Of a stretch of DNA of 64,000 nucleotides, positions 17,305 to 29,162 are shown piece after piece (the stretch's first letter is position 1; the number at the start of each line of letters is the position of its first letter). Made by a program: the position numbers and the translations under genes. The stretch spans positions 62,001-126,000 of the forward strand of contig NZ_JAPSKV010000001.1 of assembly GCF_031181385.1 (NCBI RefSeq). The letters are read 5' to 3'. Below the pieces are notes generated by a model. The model was not told the origin of the DNA. It made no database searches and was given only the letters and a program-made list of their open reading frames with translations. The stretch is from Fredinandcohnia onubensis. Lineage in GTDB: Bacteria; Bacillota; Bacilli; Bacillales; Bacillaceae_L.

Positions 17305-20300
17305 ATGAGTACGGTAGAGGTATATCGTCCTAAGCATCATGTTCGGTTTGTGACGGCTTCAAGCTTATTTGATGGGCATGATGCCTCGATTAATATTATG
17401 CGTCGCATCCTACAGGCGAGTGGTGCAGAGGTCATCCATCTTGGACATAACCGTTCCGTGGAAGAAGTAGTGAATGCAGCAATCCAAGAGGATGCGCATG
17501 GTATCGCGATTTCATCGTATCAGGGTGGCCATGTGGAATATTTTAAATATATGTATGATCTTTTGAAAGAGCGCGGAGCTTCCCATATTCGCATCTATGG
17601 CGGTGGTGGTGGAGTCATTATCCCTCGTGAAATTAAGGAACTTCATGAATACGGAATTGCTGGGATTTTTTCTCCAGATGATGGTCGCATTCTGGGTCTA
17701 CAAGGAATGATCAACAAGATGCTTCAGGAGTGCGATTACCCAACAAGTACAGAGCTAACTGATGAGCTTGAGCTCCTTCAGAATGGGGACTACAATACAG
17801 TCGCTAAGTTCATCACGATTGCGGAAAATCAAATTGGTGCCAATAATGAAACCGCGGCAGCTGCGCAAAACGCCATTCAAAAAGTAAAAGACCTTGAAAA
17901 AACGGTTCCGGTTGTGGGGATTACAGGTACAGGTGGGGCAGGAAAAAGCTCCCTCACGGACGAACTGATTCGCCGCTTTATCAATGAATTCGACGATAAA
18001 AAAGTAGCGATTCTATCTGTTGACCCAACAAAACAAAAAACAGGTGGTGCTTTACTAGGGGACCGAATTCGCATGAATGCCATTTTCTCTCCAAGGGTTT
18101 ATATGCGAAGCCTTGCAACGAGGGGTTCAAAATCAGAATTGTCACTGGCGATTAAAGATGCAATTGCAGTTGTAAAAGCGGCAGGTTTTGACTTAATCAT
18201 TGTTGAAACAAGCGGGATTGGGCAAGGCGATGCCGAAATTACAGAGGTCTGTGACATTTCTATGTATGTCATGACAAGTGAATTTGGTGCGCCTTCACAG
18301 CTTGAAAAAATCGATATGATTGACTATGCTGACCTAATTGTAATTAACAAATTCGAACGCAAGGGTTCAGAAGATGCGAAGCGTCAAGTGCAAAAGCAGT
18401 ATCAGCGTAGCCACCTTTTATTTGAAAAAGTCTATGAAGAAATGCCAGTATTCGGTACGATTGCAAGTCAGTTTAATGATCCAGGAACGAACGCCCTTTT
18501 TGCGAATTTAGTTGATAAAATCAATGGGGAAATGGGTACCGACTGGGAGACTTCTTTCGAAAAGACGGCAGATGTCCAAAAACAAAATGTCATCATCCCG
18601 AATGACCGCCGCTATTATTTACGTGAGATTTCAGACACAGTTCGAAACTATCATAAAAAAGCTGCAGAGCAAGTTGAGATTGCGAGAAAGCTATTCCAAA
18701 TTAGCGGTACGATCGAAAGCGTGAGGGAGCTTGGCAACGAAGATGTCCTCAAGGCACTTGAAACACTTCAATCCCAATATGAGGCAAAGCTTTCGGATGA
18801 GTCGAAGAAAATCCTTGCAAACTGGGAATCTTTAAAGGAAACCTATAAGGGTGAGAAATTCATTACGAAAATTCGTGACAAGGAAATCGTGACGATTTTA
18901 AAAACAAAAAGTCTCTCGGGTCTATCGATTCCGAAGATTTCACTCCCAGGCTTTAAAGATTTTGGGGAAATTCTCCGTTGGGTGTACAAAGAGAATGTTC
19001 CAGGTGCATTCCCTTATACAGCAGGTGTGTTTCCGTTCAAACGTGAGGGGGAAGATCCGAAGCGTCAGTTTGCCGGCGAAGGGACTCCAGATCGAACGAA
19101 TCGTCGTTTTCATTATTTATCAAAGGATGATGATGCAAAACGCTTAAGTACAGCATTTGACTCTGTAACTTTATATGGTGAAGACCCTGCCTATCGCCCA
19201 GATATTTATGGGAAAGTCGGGGAAAGTGGAGTCAGCGTTTGTACCCTTGATGATATGAAAAAGCTCTATAAGGGGTTTGACCTTTGTGCACCGTCTACTT
19301 CGGTTTCAATGACAATCAATGGACCAGCACCAATCATCCTTGCGATGTTCATGAATACTGCCATTCACCAACAGGTTGAAAAGCGTGAACAGGAGCTTGG
19401 CCGCATCTTAACTGTGGAGGAATTCCAAGAGGTACGCGCGAAAACATTACAGACAGTTCGTGGAACCGTTCAAGCGGATATTTTAAAAGAAGACCAAGGT
19501 CAAAATACGTGTATCTTCTCAACGGAATTTGCGTTACGTATGATGGGAGATATCCAAGAATATTTCATTGATCATAAAGTAAGAAATTATTATTCGGTAT
19601 CCATTTCTGGTTATCACATTGCAGAAGCGGGTGCTAATCCAATTTCTCAACTTGCCTTTACCTTATCAAACGGGTTTACGTATGTGGAATATTACCTCAG
19701 CCGTGGAATGAATATTGATGATTTTGCACCAAACCTATCCTTCTTCTTTAGTAATGGACTTGACCCAGAATATACGGTGATTGGCCGGGTGGCACGACGT
19801 ATTTGGGCAACGGTCATGAGAGAAAAATATGGAGCAAATGAGCGCAGTCAAAAATTAAAGTACCATGTACAAACATCTGGACGCTCCCTCCATGCGCAGG
19901 AAATTGATTTTAATGACATTCGTACGACACTGCAGGCACTAATGGCTCTTCATGATAATTGTAACTCGCTTCATACGAATGCATACGATGAGGCCATTAC
20001 AACGCCAACAGAGGAATCGGTGCGCCGTGCGATGGCAATTCAAATGATTATTACGAAAGAGCATGGTTTAACGAAGAATGAAAATCCGCTACAAGGTTCT
20101 TTTATTGTTGAGGAACTCACTGATTTAGTGGAAGAAGCTGTTCTTCAGGAATTCGACCGTCTTAATGACCGTGGTGGTGTTCTAGGTGCGATGGAAACAC
20201 AATATCAGCGCGGAAAAATCCAGGATGAGTCCATGTATTATGAGATGAAAAAGCATACGGGAGAGCTTCCGATCATTGGCGTAAATACGTACTTAAATCC

Positions 20301-20565
20301 TAACCCGCCATCAGAGGAGGATTTAAACAATATCGAGCTCGCACGTGCAACAAAAGAAGAAAAAGAACTACAAATTAAAAATTTAAAAGAATTCCAGGAA
20401 CGAAATAAGGATAAAGTAGAAGAAGCATTAAAAAAGCTAAAACAGGTTGCTGTGAACAATGGAAACATTTTTGAAGAATTGATGGAAACGGTTCAGGTCG
20501 CAAGTCTTGGCCAAATCACACATGCGCTCTATGAAGTAGGCGGACAATACCGAAGAAATATGTAG
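17305..20565 (+). CDS. icmF: Fused isobutyryl-CoA mutase IcmF (adenosylcobalamin dependent)
   Basis: Interconverts isobutyryl-CoA and n-butyryl-CoA using coenzyme B12. About 1086 residues in three modules: N-terminal cobalamin-binding domain ([15 protein letters not shown] near residue 20, then [13 protein letters not shown]), a MeaI-type GTPase chaperone with P-loop [12 protein letters not shown] (about 206-217) and NKFER guanine motif, and the C-terminal mutase barrel ([38 protein letters not shown]). It links valine and branched fatty-acid breakdown to the thiolase/dehydrogenase genes upstream. The start could be ATG 17299 or 17305; GGGGGA at 17293-17298 touches 17299, so 17305 was chosen. 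Confidence 0.95.
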   Translation: MSTVEVYRPKHHVRFVTASSLFDGHDASINIMRRILQASGAEVIHLGHNRSVEEVVNAAIQEDAHGIAISSYQGGHVEYFKYMYDLLKERGASHIRIYGGGGGVIIPREIKELHEYGIAGIFSPDDGRILGLQGMINKMLQECDYPTSTELTDELELLQNGDYNTVAKFITIAENQIGANNETAAAAQNAIQKVKDLEKTVPVVGITGTGGAGKSSLTDELIRRFINEFDDKKVAILSVDPTKQKTGGALLGDRIRMNAIFSPRVYMRSLATRGSKSELSLAIKDAIAVVKAAGFDLIIVETSGIGQGDAEITEVCDISMYVMTSEFGAPSQLEKIDMIDYADLIVINKFERKGSEDAKRQVQKQYQRSHLLFEKVYEEMPVFGTIASQFNDPGTNALFANLVDKINGEMGTDWETSFEKTADVQKQNVIIPNDRRYYLREISDTVRNYHKKAAEQVEIARKLFQISGTIESVRELGNEDVLKALETLQSQYEAKLSDESKKILANWESLKETYKGEKFITKIRDKEIVTILKTKSLSGLSIPKISLPGFKDFGEILRWVYKENVPGAFPYTAGVFPFKREGEDPKRQFAGEGTPDRTNRRFHYLSKDDDAKRLSTAFDSVTLYGEDPAYRPDIYGKVGESGVSVCTLDDMKKLYKGFDLCAPSTSVSMTINGPAPIILAMFMNTAIHQQVEKREQELGRILTVEEFQEVRAKTLQTVRGTVQADILKEDQGQNTCIFSTEFALRMMGDIQEYFIDHKVRNYYSVSISGYHIAEAGANPISQLAFTLSNGFTYVEYYLSRGMNIDDFAPNLSFFFSNGLDPEYTVIGRVARRIWATVMREKYGANERSQKLKYHVQTSGRSLHAQEIDFNDIRTTLQALMALHDNCNSLHTNAYDEAITTPTEESVRRAMAIQMIITKEHGLTKNENPLQGSFIVEELTDLVEEAVLQEFDRLNDRGGVLGAMETQYQRGKIQDESMYYEMKKHTGELPIIGVNTYLNPNPPSEEDLNNIELARATKEEKELQIKNLKEFQERNKDKVEEALKKLKQVAVNNGNIFEELMETVQVASLGQITHALYEVGGQYRRNM

Positions 20566-20576
20566 AAAAAGATCGA

Positions 20577-20611
20577 GGCTGAACTATTTTTGCATAGTTC
20601 AGCCTTAATTT
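20577..20611 (+). terminator. Terminator of the acyl-CoA/icmF operon
   Basis: GGCTGAACTA (20577-20586) pairs perfectly with TAGTTCAGCC (20595-20604), followed by TTAATTT. Confidence 0.85.
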
Positions 20612-20757
20612 ATGATATGTCTGGCATAAAGTGGTTGATTTTGTTTATAATGAATGATATGTATTTTACAGAACTCTTTTTTATTTTTTATAAGAAGAAT
20701 CCTGACAACATGTTTTTACCAGAATTCCAGTTACATACATAGAAAGGGAGTGCCTTG

Positions 20758-21324
20758 ATGAGTCTCGATCAATACTCACCAGAGCAAATAAAAGAAATGT
20801 CAATGCTTGAAGTAGCGTATGAGATTTTCCTAGGGAGAAAAGATGCGATTACATTTAACGAGCTAGTTAACGAAATAACAAAAACGTTAGAGCTTTCAGA
20901 AGAAGAGGTTCGTACAAGAATTTCTCAGTTTTATACAGATCTCAATATCGATGGTCGTTTTATTACATTAGGTGATAATCGTTGGGGACTACGTACATGG
21001 TATCCATACGAGCAAATCGATGAAGAGGTTACTCATACTGAAAAGCCGAAGAAGAAAAAGAGCAAGAAGAAGGATGAGGACGACGAACTCATCGGCTTCG
21101 ACGATCTTGATGAAGATGATCTTGATTATGATGAAGACTTCGATGAAGAAGACGAAGATGTGGATGACATCGAGGACGACGAAGAAGATGACGAGGACTT
21201 TGATGACATCGACGACGAAGAGGACTTCGAGGATGACGATGAAGAACTTATCGATGATGAAGAATATGAGTTAGACGAGGAAGAAGAAGAAGAAGAAGAG
21301 TTTGAAGAAGAGGAAGAAGACTAA
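20758..21324 (+). CDS. rpoE: RNA polymerase delta subunit
   Basis: Delta factor of Gram-positive RNA polymerase, which speeds core recycling and affects promoter selectivity. 188 residues: folded N-terminal domain (about 1-90; [38 protein letters not shown]), a basic [12 protein letters not shown] patch, then an almost purely Asp/Glu tail of about 85 residues. The acidic tail is typical and is somewhat longer here than in the 173-residue B. subtilis protein. AAAGGGAG at 20743-20750 supports ATG 20758 over the TTG at 20755. It precedes pyrG as in B. subtilis. Confidence 0.95.
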   Translation: MSLDQYSPEQIKEMSMLEVAYEIFLGRKDAITFNELVNEITKTLELSEEEVRTRISQFYTDLNIDGRFITLGDNRWGLRTWYPYEQIDEEVTHTEKPKKKKSKKKDEDDELIGFDDLDEDDLDYDEDFDEEDEDVDDIEDDEEDDEDFDDIDDEEDFEDDDEELIDDEEYELDEEEEEEEEFEEEEED

Positions 21325-21365
21325 TCCTCAAGAATTTAACAAGTTAAATTAAACTCAAACTCATA

Positions 21366-21394
21366 TTGACTTTTTAATCTTATCTCGGTAGAAT
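21366..21394 (+). promoter_or_regulatory. pyrG promoter
   Basis: TTGACT (21366-21371), 17-nt spacer, TAGAAT (21389-21394). Transcription is expected to start at the GGG of TTGGGCTC at 21402-21404, eight bases after the -10. The G triplet is the site of CTP-controlled slippage in B. subtilis pyrG. Confidence 0.85.
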
Positions 21395-21401
21395 ACTTTT
21401 T

Positions 21402-21478
21402 GGGCTCTAAAAAAAGAGTATCTACGAAACCATATTAAAGTTTCGCTCCCTTACATATTGTAAGTGGAGCTTTTTTAT
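21402..21478 (+). promoter_or_regulatory. pyrG CTP-responsive attenuator (reiterative-transcription type)
   Basis: The predicted RNA begins GGGCTC. A terminator follows: GCTCC-C-TTACA (21445-21455) pairs with TGTAA-G-(T)-GGAGC (21459-21470) and a run of T at 21471-21476. In B. subtilis, low CTP makes polymerase stutter and add extra Gs at the 5' end; these pair with the C/U tract of the terminator stem and prevent termination. The GGGCTC start and the GCTCCC tract are both conserved here at the expected positions, so the same control is inferred. Confidence 0.85.
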
Positions 21479-21487
21479 TTTATCCAG

Positions 21488-21587
21488 CATTAACTAGCTG
21501 TAAGCCCCCTTTGGAGGGCAACTGCCAGTTAATGTTTCACTTTATAGGAGTGCAAGGTTCGGTGAGTTAAATAATTTACCCCCGCAC
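21488..21587 (+). promoter_or_regulatory. Two further hairpins in the pyrG leader
   Basis: Hairpin 1: CATTAACT (21488-21495) pairs with AGTTAATG (21527-21534), with inner GCCC (21504-21507)/GGGC (21516-21519). Hairpin 2: GTGC (21550-21553) pairs with GCAC (21584-21587), with inner GGTGAGT (21561-21567)/ATTTACC (21574-21580). They lie after the attenuator and 77 bp or more before the start codon. No known motif was recognised. Confidence 0.5.
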
Positions 21588-21645
21588 CAAGAAGAATTTT
21601 TTTATACATTTTGATTTTTTGAGCAAACTTTAACTAATTACATGA

Positions 21646-23271
<1,626 letters not shown>

Positions 23272-23273
23272 TA

Positions 23274-23305
23274 AAAAAAGCGAGTGTGAATTCACTCGCT
23301 TTTTA
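23274..23305. terminator. Bidirectional terminator between pyrG and ywjG
   Basis: AAAAGCGAGTG (23276-23286) pairs perfectly with CACTCGCTTTT (23293-23303), flanked by an A run and a T run, so it can serve both convergent genes. Confidence 0.92.
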
Positions 23306-23365
23306 TTATGTCTTCATAAATATATCCCTATTTAGTACTTCACCCAAACATCACTCAATTGATCC

Positions 23366-23899
23366 CTATTCAAATTCCTCGACCATTTCTTTGATTGTAA
23401 ATTTTAGGCCATAATAGGCATATAGAGCAGTCATCACGCTTGGGAAACCAAAACGGGTTCCATCATCATCAGGGATGAGTGGCTTTTGCAGCTTGCTGTC
23501 GATATGAATATCGACGCTTTTCTCAAGAGTGCGATCAGCTTCCGTTTTTACAATTGCTGAAATCGCTACGGTTTGGATTCCGTTGCCGCGCAGTTCTTCT
23601 GCAAGCTTAATGGCTTCTTCGTCGGTAGAAAATCTAGTGATCAATAGAACAGAGTCAACATCTTCAATCTCGTTCATTTTTCCATCAGTAAATAAGGGCT
23701 TTACAGACTTTAATGGTTCAGCCCCAGCCAACGCCTCGGTTGTAACTGCAGCCATTTCGCCAAAACCATGTACAAAAACTGTACCATCACTTATGACTGA
23801 CTGAGCAAGAATTCTAGCCCCATCCTCCAAATTCATTTCTTCATGCTCCATAATTCTCTTAAATTGACCTTGAAGCTGTGTAGTAAAAATTTTTAACAT
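23366..23899 (-). CDS. ywjG: YwjG family protein (DUF2529)
   Basis: 177 residues, DUF2529 family, related to SIS sugar-phosphate isomerase domains (GTVFVHGFGEM, LLITRFSTDEEAIKLAEELRGNGIQTVAISAI resembles the SIS nucleotide-binding-like core). Biochemical role not known. It is divergent from spo0F and convergent with pyrG, exactly as ywjG in B. subtilis. Upstream on its own strand there is a GAAAGGAAA site. C-terminus MVEEFE. Confidence 0.82.
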   Translation of the reverse strand: MLKIFTTQLQGQFKRIMEHEEMNLEDGARILAQSVISDGTVFVHGFGEMAAVTTEALAGAEPLKSVKPLFTDGKMNEIEDVDSVLLITRFSTDEEAIKLAEELRGNGIQTVAISAIVKTEADRTLEKSVDIHIDSKLQKPLIPDDDGTRFGFPSVMTALYAYYGLKFTIKEMVEEFE

Positions 23900-23980
23900 A
23901 AATGTAAATTTCCTTTCTTGTTGATAGACTTATTTCCATATATTATCATAATAACGTTATACAAAAAAAATAAGAAATGA

Positions 23981-23987
23981 TGTCGAA
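23981..23987 (+). promoter_or_regulatory. Spo0A box upstream of spo0F
   Basis: TGTCGAA is an exact match to the 0A box consensus, 54 bp before the -35 of the sigma-H promoter. B. subtilis spo0F is controlled by Spo0A through such boxes; use here is inferred. Confidence 0.65.
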
Positions 23988-24040
23988 ATATGTTGTATTA
24001 ATTGTTTCGGTCTTGGAAGTAAAAGTTTTTTAGGTAAAAA

Positions 24041-24068
24041 GCAGGAAATTATGTAGGTATGGTAGAAT
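24041..24068 (+). promoter_or_regulatory. Sigma-H type promoter of spo0F
   Basis: GCAGGAAAT (24041-24049), 12-nt spacer and GTAGAAT (24062-24068) match the sigma-H consensus RnAGGAwww / RnnGAAT. B. subtilis spo0F is sigma-H dependent. Confidence 0.75.
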
Positions 24069-24184
24069 TAAAAATGAATAACGATATAATAATATTCGAA
24101 AAAACGAACGTAACTAAAAACGATCGTGGAAGACAAAGTAATTTATCCAACTATTTTTATCTATTTAAGGGGGGTTTTTCAAGA

Positions 24185-24556
24185 ATGTCAGAAAAAATCT
24201 TAATTGTGGATGATCAATACGGAATACGGATTCTATTAAACGAAGTTTTTCAAAAAGAAGGTTATAAGACATTCCAAGCAGCTAATGGGGTACAAGCAAT
24301 CGATATCGTTCAAAAGCACTCTCCAGATTTGGTTCTATTAGATATGAAAATCCCTGGTATGGATGGTATTGAAATTTTAAAAAGGCTGAAAAAAATAAAC
24401 CAGGACATTCGGGTAATCATTATGACAGCTTATGGTGAACTCGATATGATCCAGGAAGCGAAAGATTTGGGAGCAATTACCCATTTTGCAAAGCCGTTTG
24501 ACATTGATGAACTTCGTGAAGCGGTGAGAGCAAATATCCCATTAAAATCCGAGTAA
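24185..24556 (+). CDS. spo0F: Sporulation phosphorelay response regulator Spo0F
   Basis: Single-domain response regulator of 123 residues that receives phosphate from sensor kinases and passes it to Spo0B. The acidic pocket D9-D10, phosphorylation site D53 in [13 protein letters not shown], switch Thr in IMTAYGE and Lys in HFAKPFD are all present. The longer frame from 24059 has no support; AAGGGGGG at 24168-24175 leads to ATG 24185, and the promoter at 24041-24068 lies inside that longer frame. Near identity with B. subtilis Spo0F shows that this organism has a standard phosphorelay. Confidence 0.97.
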   Translation: MSEKILIVDDQYGIRILLNEVFQKEGYKTFQAANGVQAIDIVQKHSPDLVLLDMKIPGMDGIEILKRLKKINQDIRVIIMTAYGELDMIQEAKDLGAITHFAKPFDIDELREAVRANIPLKSE

Positions 24557-24895
24557 AAAAACACAAAAAATATAAAAATACCGGTATGAACAAATTGGAA
24601 ACGCTTCACGAAAAATTGTGAAACATTCCTGTATTGCGAAATCAAAATCTTGTGATATGCTTAGTACTGTATTGTTGCTATTCCTTAACACAAAGGGCAT
24701 TTTTGTGTGCTTTTTGTCTGTTAATTTCTAACACGAGCTTACATATTATTATTTTATTTCGGTCATTCTAGTAGGTGATACGAAATCTTGGAATAGGTAT
24801 ACAATAACCCGGTAAGACTTTGCCGTGGGTTCTATCGTGTATAGGGAGAATGCCTTAATTTACACAATAAAACGGTACAAAAGGAGGAAATTCAC
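24557..24895 (+). promoter_or_regulatory. spo0F-fbaA spacer with fbaA promoter and leader hairpin
   Basis: A candidate promoter is TTGCGA (24634-24639), 16-nt spacer, TATGCT (24656-24661). The leader of about 230 nt contains a hairpin at 24806-24831: AACCC-GGTAA pairs with TTGCC-(GT)-GGGTT. A small inverted repeat TTCAC/GTGAA lies at 24605-24622. No clear terminator for spo0F was found. Confidence 0.45.
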
Positions 24896-25759
24896 ATGCC
24901 TTTGGTTTCAATGAAAGAAATGCTTGAAAAAGCAAAAGCAGAAGGGTATGCAGTAGGTCAATTTAACATTAACAATCTTGAATTTACACAAGCTATTTTA
25001 CAAGCTGCTCAAGAAGAAAATTCACCAGTTATTCTAGGTGTTTCTGAGGGTGCTGGTCGATATATGGGTGGATTCAAAGTTGTAGTTGCAATGGTTAAAG
25101 CGATTATGGAAGAATCCAATATCACAGTTCCGGTTGCCATTCATCTTGACCATGGTTCTTCATTCGAGAATTGTGCGAAAGCTATTCATGCTGGATTCAC
25201 ATCTGTTATGATTGATGCTTCTCATCATCCATTTGAAGAGAACATTGAGATTACTTCTAAAGTAGTTGAGCTTGCACATTTCCACGGAGTTTCTGTAGAA
25301 GCTGAGCTTGGAACTGTTGGTGGACAAGAAGATGACGTAATAGCTGAAGGTGTTATCTATGCAGATGTTAATGAGTGTGTTGAGCTTGTTAACCGCACTG
25401 GTATCGATTGCCTAGCTCCAGCTTTAGGTTCTGTTCACGGTCCCTACAAAGGTGAACCAAACCTTGGTTTCAAAGAAATGGAAGAAATTGGTAACAAAAC
25501 TGGTTTACCGCTCGTACTTCACGGTGGAACAGGTATTCCAACAAAAGATATTCAAAAATCAATTTCTCTTGGAACAGCTAAAATCAACGTAAACACAGAA
25601 AACCAAATTGCTTCAGCGAAAGCAGTTCGTGAAACATTAGCTGCTAAGACCGAAGAGTACGATCCACGTAAATACTTAGGACCTGCTCGTGATGCAATTC
25701 GTGAAACTGTTAAAGGCAAAATGCGTGAATTTGGTTCCTCTGGAAAAGCTAACGCGTAA
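24896..25759 (+). CDS. fbaA: Class II fructose-1,6-bisphosphate aldolase
   Basis: Cleaves fructose-1,6-bisphosphate in glycolysis and works in reverse in gluconeogenesis. 287 residues, class II zinc type: metal ligands in HLDHGSS (about 80-86) and HGGTGI (about 208), conserved [13 protein letters not shown] and KINVNTE. AAAGGAGGAAATTCAC precedes ATG 24896. It lies with glpX (fructose-1,6-bisphosphatase) 2.3 kb downstream. In B. subtilis a transaldolase gene (ywjH) follows; it is absent here. Confidence 0.96.
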   Translation: MPLVSMKEMLEKAKAEGYAVGQFNINNLEFTQAILQAAQEENSPVILGVSEGAGRYMGGFKVVVAMVKAIMEESNITVPVAIHLDHGSSFENCAKAIHAGFTSVMIDASHHPFEENIEITSKVVELAHFHGVSVEAELGTVGGQEDDVIAEGVIYADVNECVELVNRTGIDCLAPALGSVHGPYKGEPNLGFKEMEEIGNKTGLPLVLHGGTGIPTKDIQKSISLGTAKINVNTENQIASAKAVRETLAAKTEEYDPRKYLGPARDAIRETVKGKMREFGSSGKANA

Positions 25760-26438
25760 GTAACCTTTTGGATGTAAAAAACGTCTAATTAAATAGATTG
25801 GAGAATGGTCTCCAACCCAAAAAAAAGCCGCTTATTTCCTGTTATTGACAACATGATTTGGAGATAGCGGTTTTCTTGCGTTATAATAAGAATTGCGCAA
25901 GGCGTTTTATTGAAAAATCTTGCCGATTTAAATGGGAGTCTAGGGGTAATTACAGGTAATCAAACAAAGTGGAAGGAGCTGATTTGTGTAATTTACCCAT
26001 AAAATTTGAAACTTAGACGAACGCTATAACGTATAAGACTTAGACCTTCAACAAGAACCACTTCAAACACACTAAATGCCACGTTAAATGAACTCAATAT
26101 GAATAAGAAAGAACGCGCTTCTTTTGTAGTACGAACATTGACCTATTGATTTTTTCTTCTATAGGTGAATTTGCTTGTTTTAATGAAAAAGGATAAAATG
26201 ATACATGATTTTCCGATTTTCATGTAAACTAAGAGTTAATACTCGTATAGTTCTGTATTCAATCTATGTTAAAATATACCAATTCGAGTGAAGTGTCGTT
26301 ATGATTATGTAACGTAAACAAGGGAAAAGGGCTGCCTAAAGTTAGTTTTCTTCCGGAAAGTATTCCGGACAGGTTGTATCCGTGGCAATTCGAGAATTCC
26401 CTTACAAAACCGTCATCTTCGCTAGAAGGGAGCCACAT
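25760..26438. other. 679-bp spacer fbaA-murZ without a gene
   Basis: A probable fbaA terminator is at 25827-25875 (CCGCT 25828-25832 pairs with AGCGG 25866-25870, then TTTTC). About 70 bp before murZ there is a hairpin TCCGGAA-AGTA-TTCCGGA near 26352-26369. No frame longer than about 60 codons with a ribosome site was found, and no recognisable remnant of transaldolase. Confidence 0.6.
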
Positions 26439-27725
26439 ATGGAAAAACTAAAAATAGCAGGCGGTTATCCACTAAAAGGATCTGTAAAAATTAGCGGGGC
26501 AAAGAATAGTGCAGTTGCCCTCATTCCAGCAACAATCCTAGCAGAAACGCCAGTAACAATTGAGGGACTACCAGATATTTCTGACGTGCAAATTTTAGGT
26601 GATTTGCTTGAAGAAATCGGTGGCCACGTATCAATAAGTAAAGAAGAAATTTATGTTGACCCGACAAATATTGTCTCAATGCCACTACCAAATGGTAAAG
26701 TCAAAAAGCTTCGTGCATCCTATTATTTAATGGGAGCCATGCTTGGTCGTTTTAAAAAGGCAGTAATCGGCCTACCAGGTGGATGTCACCTTGGACCACG
26801 ACCAATTGACCAGCATATTAAAGGCTTTGAAGCACTTGGAGCTAAGGTGACTAATGAGCAAGGTGCAATCTACCTTCGTGCTGACGAGTTAAGAGGTGCC
26901 CGCATTTACCTTGATGTTGTGAGTGTTGGAGCAACCATTAATATCATGTTAGCAGCAGTGCGTGCTAAAGGTCGTACTGTTATTGAAAATGCGGCTAAAG
27001 AACCTGAAATTATTGATGTTGCAACATTATTAACAAGTATGGGGGCAAAAATTAAGGGAGCCGGAACAGATGTCATCCGTATTGATGGCGTAGATTCTCT
27101 ACAAGGCTGCCGCCATACGATTATTCCTGACCGCATTGAAGCTGGTACATATATGATTATCGGTGCCGCAATGGGTGAAGGTGTATTAATTGATAATGTT
27201 ATTCCACTTCACTTGGAATCACTGATTGCCAAATTCCGTGAGATGGGTGTATCGGTTGAAACAAGTGACGACCGAATTTGGGTTGCCGGTAATAAGAACT
27301 TAAAGTCTGTTGATATCAAGACACTTGTGTATCCAGGTTTTCCAACTGACCTACAGCAGCCTTTTACATCCTTGCTCACAAAAGCAAGTGGAACAGGCGT
27401 TGTAACAGATACGATTTATGGTGCAAGATTTAAGCACATCGATGAGCTTCGTCGTATGAATGCTCAAATTAAAGTTGAAGGCCGTTCAGCGATCGTCACC
27501 GGACCTGTTCAGCTTCAAGGTGCAAAAGTAAAAGCAAGTGATTTACGTGCAGGTGCTGCACTTGTTGTTGCCGGTTTAATGGCAGAAGGTGTAACTGAAA
27601 TTACTGGCCTTGAGCATATCGACCGTGGCTATAGTCATTTAGAAGAAAAACTAACAGGCTTAGGCGCTACTATTTGGAGAGAAAGCCTAACAGAAGAAGA
27701 AATTGAACAACTCCAAAATTCGTAA
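26439..27725 (+). CDS. murZ: UDP-N-acetylglucosamine 1-carboxyvinyltransferase (second MurA)
   Basis: First committed step of peptidoglycan synthesis: transfer of enolpyruvate from PEP to UDP-GlcNAc. 428 residues. [13 protein letters not shown] near 22, and the loop [16 protein letters not shown] with the Cys (about residue 117) that fosfomycin alkylates. The fbaA-linked position corresponds to the murAB/murZ paralogue, not to murAA, which sits in the atp-spoIID region of B. subtilis. The longer frame from 26382 is rejected; GAAGGGAG at 26425-26432 fixes ATG 26439. Confidence 0.93.
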   Translation: MEKLKIAGGYPLKGSVKISGAKNSAVALIPATILAETPVTIEGLPDISDVQILGDLLEEIGGHVSISKEEIYVDPTNIVSMPLPNGKVKKLRASYYLMGAMLGRFKKAVIGLPGGCHLGPRPIDQHIKGFEALGAKVTNEQGAIYLRADELRGARIYLDVVSVGATINIMLAAVRAKGRTVIENAAKEPEIIDVATLLTSMGAKIKGAGTDVIRIDGVDSLQGCRHTIIPDRIEAGTYMIIGAAMGEGVLIDNVIPLHLESLIAKFREMGVSVETSDDRIWVAGNKNLKSVDIKTLVYPGFPTDLQQPFTSLLTKASGTGVVTDTIYGARFKHIDELRRMNAQIKVEGRSAIVTGPVQLQGAKVKASDLRAGAALVVAGLMAEGVTEITGLEHIDRGYSHLEEKLTGLGATIWRESLTEEEIEQLQNS

Positions 27726-27740
27726 TTCAATAGAAAATTC

Positions 27741-27770
27741 AAACTCCCACTACAAAAAGTGGGAGTTTTC
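27741..27770 (+). terminator. Terminator of murZ
   Basis: AACTCCCACT (27742-27751) pairs with AGTGGGAGTT (27758-27767), followed by TTC. Confidence 0.9.
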
Positions 27771-27786
27771 ATGTATCCTTAAGAAG

Positions 27787-27935
27787 AAAAGTGCAGGCGA
27801 GCGTATAGCGACGTACGGACTGGACTGAACCTGTAGGAGATAAAGGAAACACGGCGAGTGGCGCGAGCCGATGTTGAGCTTATCGTACGGAGGGTGAGGG
27901 AAGTCTCGCTAGTCGCTGCGAGTCGGAGCTAGACA
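27787..27935. repeat. G/C-rich dispersed repeat, family D copy 1
   Basis: It begins AAAAGTGCAGGCGAGCG and ends GTCGGAGCTAGACA. Copy 2 at 47173-47348 begins AAAAGTGGAGGCGCC and ends GCAACTAGACA. The interior is richer in G+C than the flanks and contains several inverted segments (for example GGCGAGTGGCGCGAGCC). No open frame of note. It separates the murZ terminator from glpX. Confidence 0.65.
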
Positions 27936-28022
27936 GATTGAAAAGTAGAGAGAAAACGTTTTTTGTTATGTAAAAGGTTTTGTAAATAATAGAATTTAAT
28001 TATTAGCTAGGGGGAAGAGAGT

Positions 28023-28985
28023 GTGGAAAGAAGCTTATCGATGGAGCTTGTACGTGTAACAGAGGCAGCAGCATTAGCATCAGCTCGTTGGATGGGACGC
28101 GGTAAAAAGGATGAAGCGGATGGAGCAGCAACCTCTGCAATGAGAGATGTGTTTGACACAATCCCAATGAAGGGACAAGTTGTTATTGGAGAAGGAGAAA
28201 TGGACGAGGCTCCAATGCTATATATTGGCGAAAAGCTTGGAAATGGCTATGGACCAAGAGTTGACGTAGCTGTGGATCCAGTTGAAGGAACCAATATCGT
28301 AGCTTCAGGAGGATGGAACGCACTTTCTGTTCTAGCAGTTGCAGACCATGGCAACTTACTTCATGCCCCAGATATGTATATGGAAAAAATCGCAGTCGGC
28401 CCTGAAGCGGTTGGATTAATCGATATTAACGCACCGATAATCGATAACCTTAAAGCAGTGGCAAAAGCGAAAAATAAGGATATTGAAGATGTCGTAGCAA
28501 CTGTTTTAAACCGCCCAAGACATGAACACATCATTTCACAGCTTCGTGAGGCAGGAGCTAGAATCAAGTTAATTGATGATGGTGACGTTGCGGGTGCAAT
28601 TAACACAGCATTTGACCATACCGGAGTAGACATTTTATTCGGCTCAGGCGGTGCTCCAGAAGGTGTTCTTTCAGCCGTTGCATTGAAATGTCTAGGCGGC
28701 GAAATTCAAGGTAAGCTCCTACCTCAAAACGATGAAGAGATTGCTCGTTGTATTAAAATGGGACTAGATGTTTCAAAAGTTCTCAAAATGGAAGATCTAG
28801 TTAGTGGAGATGACGCGATTTTTGCTGCTACAGGTGTCACAGATGGTGAGCTATTACGTGGTGTACAATTTAAGGGATCAATCGGAACCACTCATTCACT
28901 TGTTATGCGTGCAAAATCAGGAACTGTTAGATTCATAGATGGTAGACACAGCTTAAAGAAAAAGCCCAATCTAGTAATTAAATAA
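28023..28985 (+). CDS. glpX: Class II fructose-1,6-bisphosphatase
   Basis: Gluconeogenic hydrolysis of fructose-1,6-bisphosphate. 320 residues of the GlpX family: [20 protein letters not shown] (about 54-73), metal-binding DPVEGTN (about 87-93), [20 protein letters not shown] (about 209-228). Same position as ywjI (glpX) of B. subtilis. GTG start with AGGGGG at 28009-28014. A hairpin terminator follows at 28989-29022. Confidence 0.94.
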   Translation: MERSLSMELVRVTEAAALASARWMGRGKKDEADGAATSAMRDVFDTIPMKGQVVIGEGEMDEAPMLYIGEKLGNGYGPRVDVAVDPVEGTNIVASGGWNALSVLAVADHGNLLHAPDMYMEKIAVGPEAVGLIDINAPIIDNLKAVAKAKNKDIEDVVATVLNRPRHEHIISQLREAGARIKLIDDGDVAGAINTAFDHTGVDILFGSGGAPEGVLSAVALKCLGGEIQGKLLPQNDEEIARCIKMGLDVSKVLKMEDLVSGDDAIFAATGVTDGELLRGVQFKGSIGTTHSLVMRAKSGTVRFIDGRHSLKKKPNLVIK

Positions 28986-28988
28986 AGT

Positions 28989-29022
28989 AGAAGCGAGTCT
29001 CTAGTACTCGCTTCTCTTGTTT
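28989..29022 (+). terminator. Terminator of glpX
   Basis: AGAAGCGAG (28989-28997) pairs perfectly with CTCGCTTCT (29007-29015); the following CTTGTTT is only partly T rich. Confidence 0.75.
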
Positions 29023-29095
29023 ACTATACCCATTTACGTATTTGCTAAAAAGCCTTTTGTTATTGGAACTTCATAACTCTATTAAAATAAGGGTA

Positions 29096-29162
29096 TTGAT
29101 TAAAAATACAAGAATAGGGTAAAATAAAGAAGACTATATAAAGTCTTTATAGTCTTTTTTAC
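29096..29162 (+). promoter_or_regulatory. Promoter-like sequence immediately followed by a terminator hairpin in the rho leader
   Basis: TTGATT (29096-29101), 18-nt spacer and TAAAAT (29120-29125) are followed at once by AAGACTATA (29130-29138) pairing with TATAGTCTT (29148-29156) and a T run. A transcript from this promoter would start inside the hairpin, so the two may not belong together. The hairpin may terminate readthrough from glpX. The remaining 290 bp to rho hold no clear gene. Confidence 0.45.

Noticed and set aside
20972-21274. 100-codon frame inside rpoE rich in Met/Arg/Thr
   Set aside because: Out-of-frame reading of the Asp/Glu tail codons of the delta subunit.
24590-24612. cre-like TGGAAACGCTTCAC between spo0F and fbaA
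   Set aside because: Four of fourteen consensus positions fail, including the final CA.
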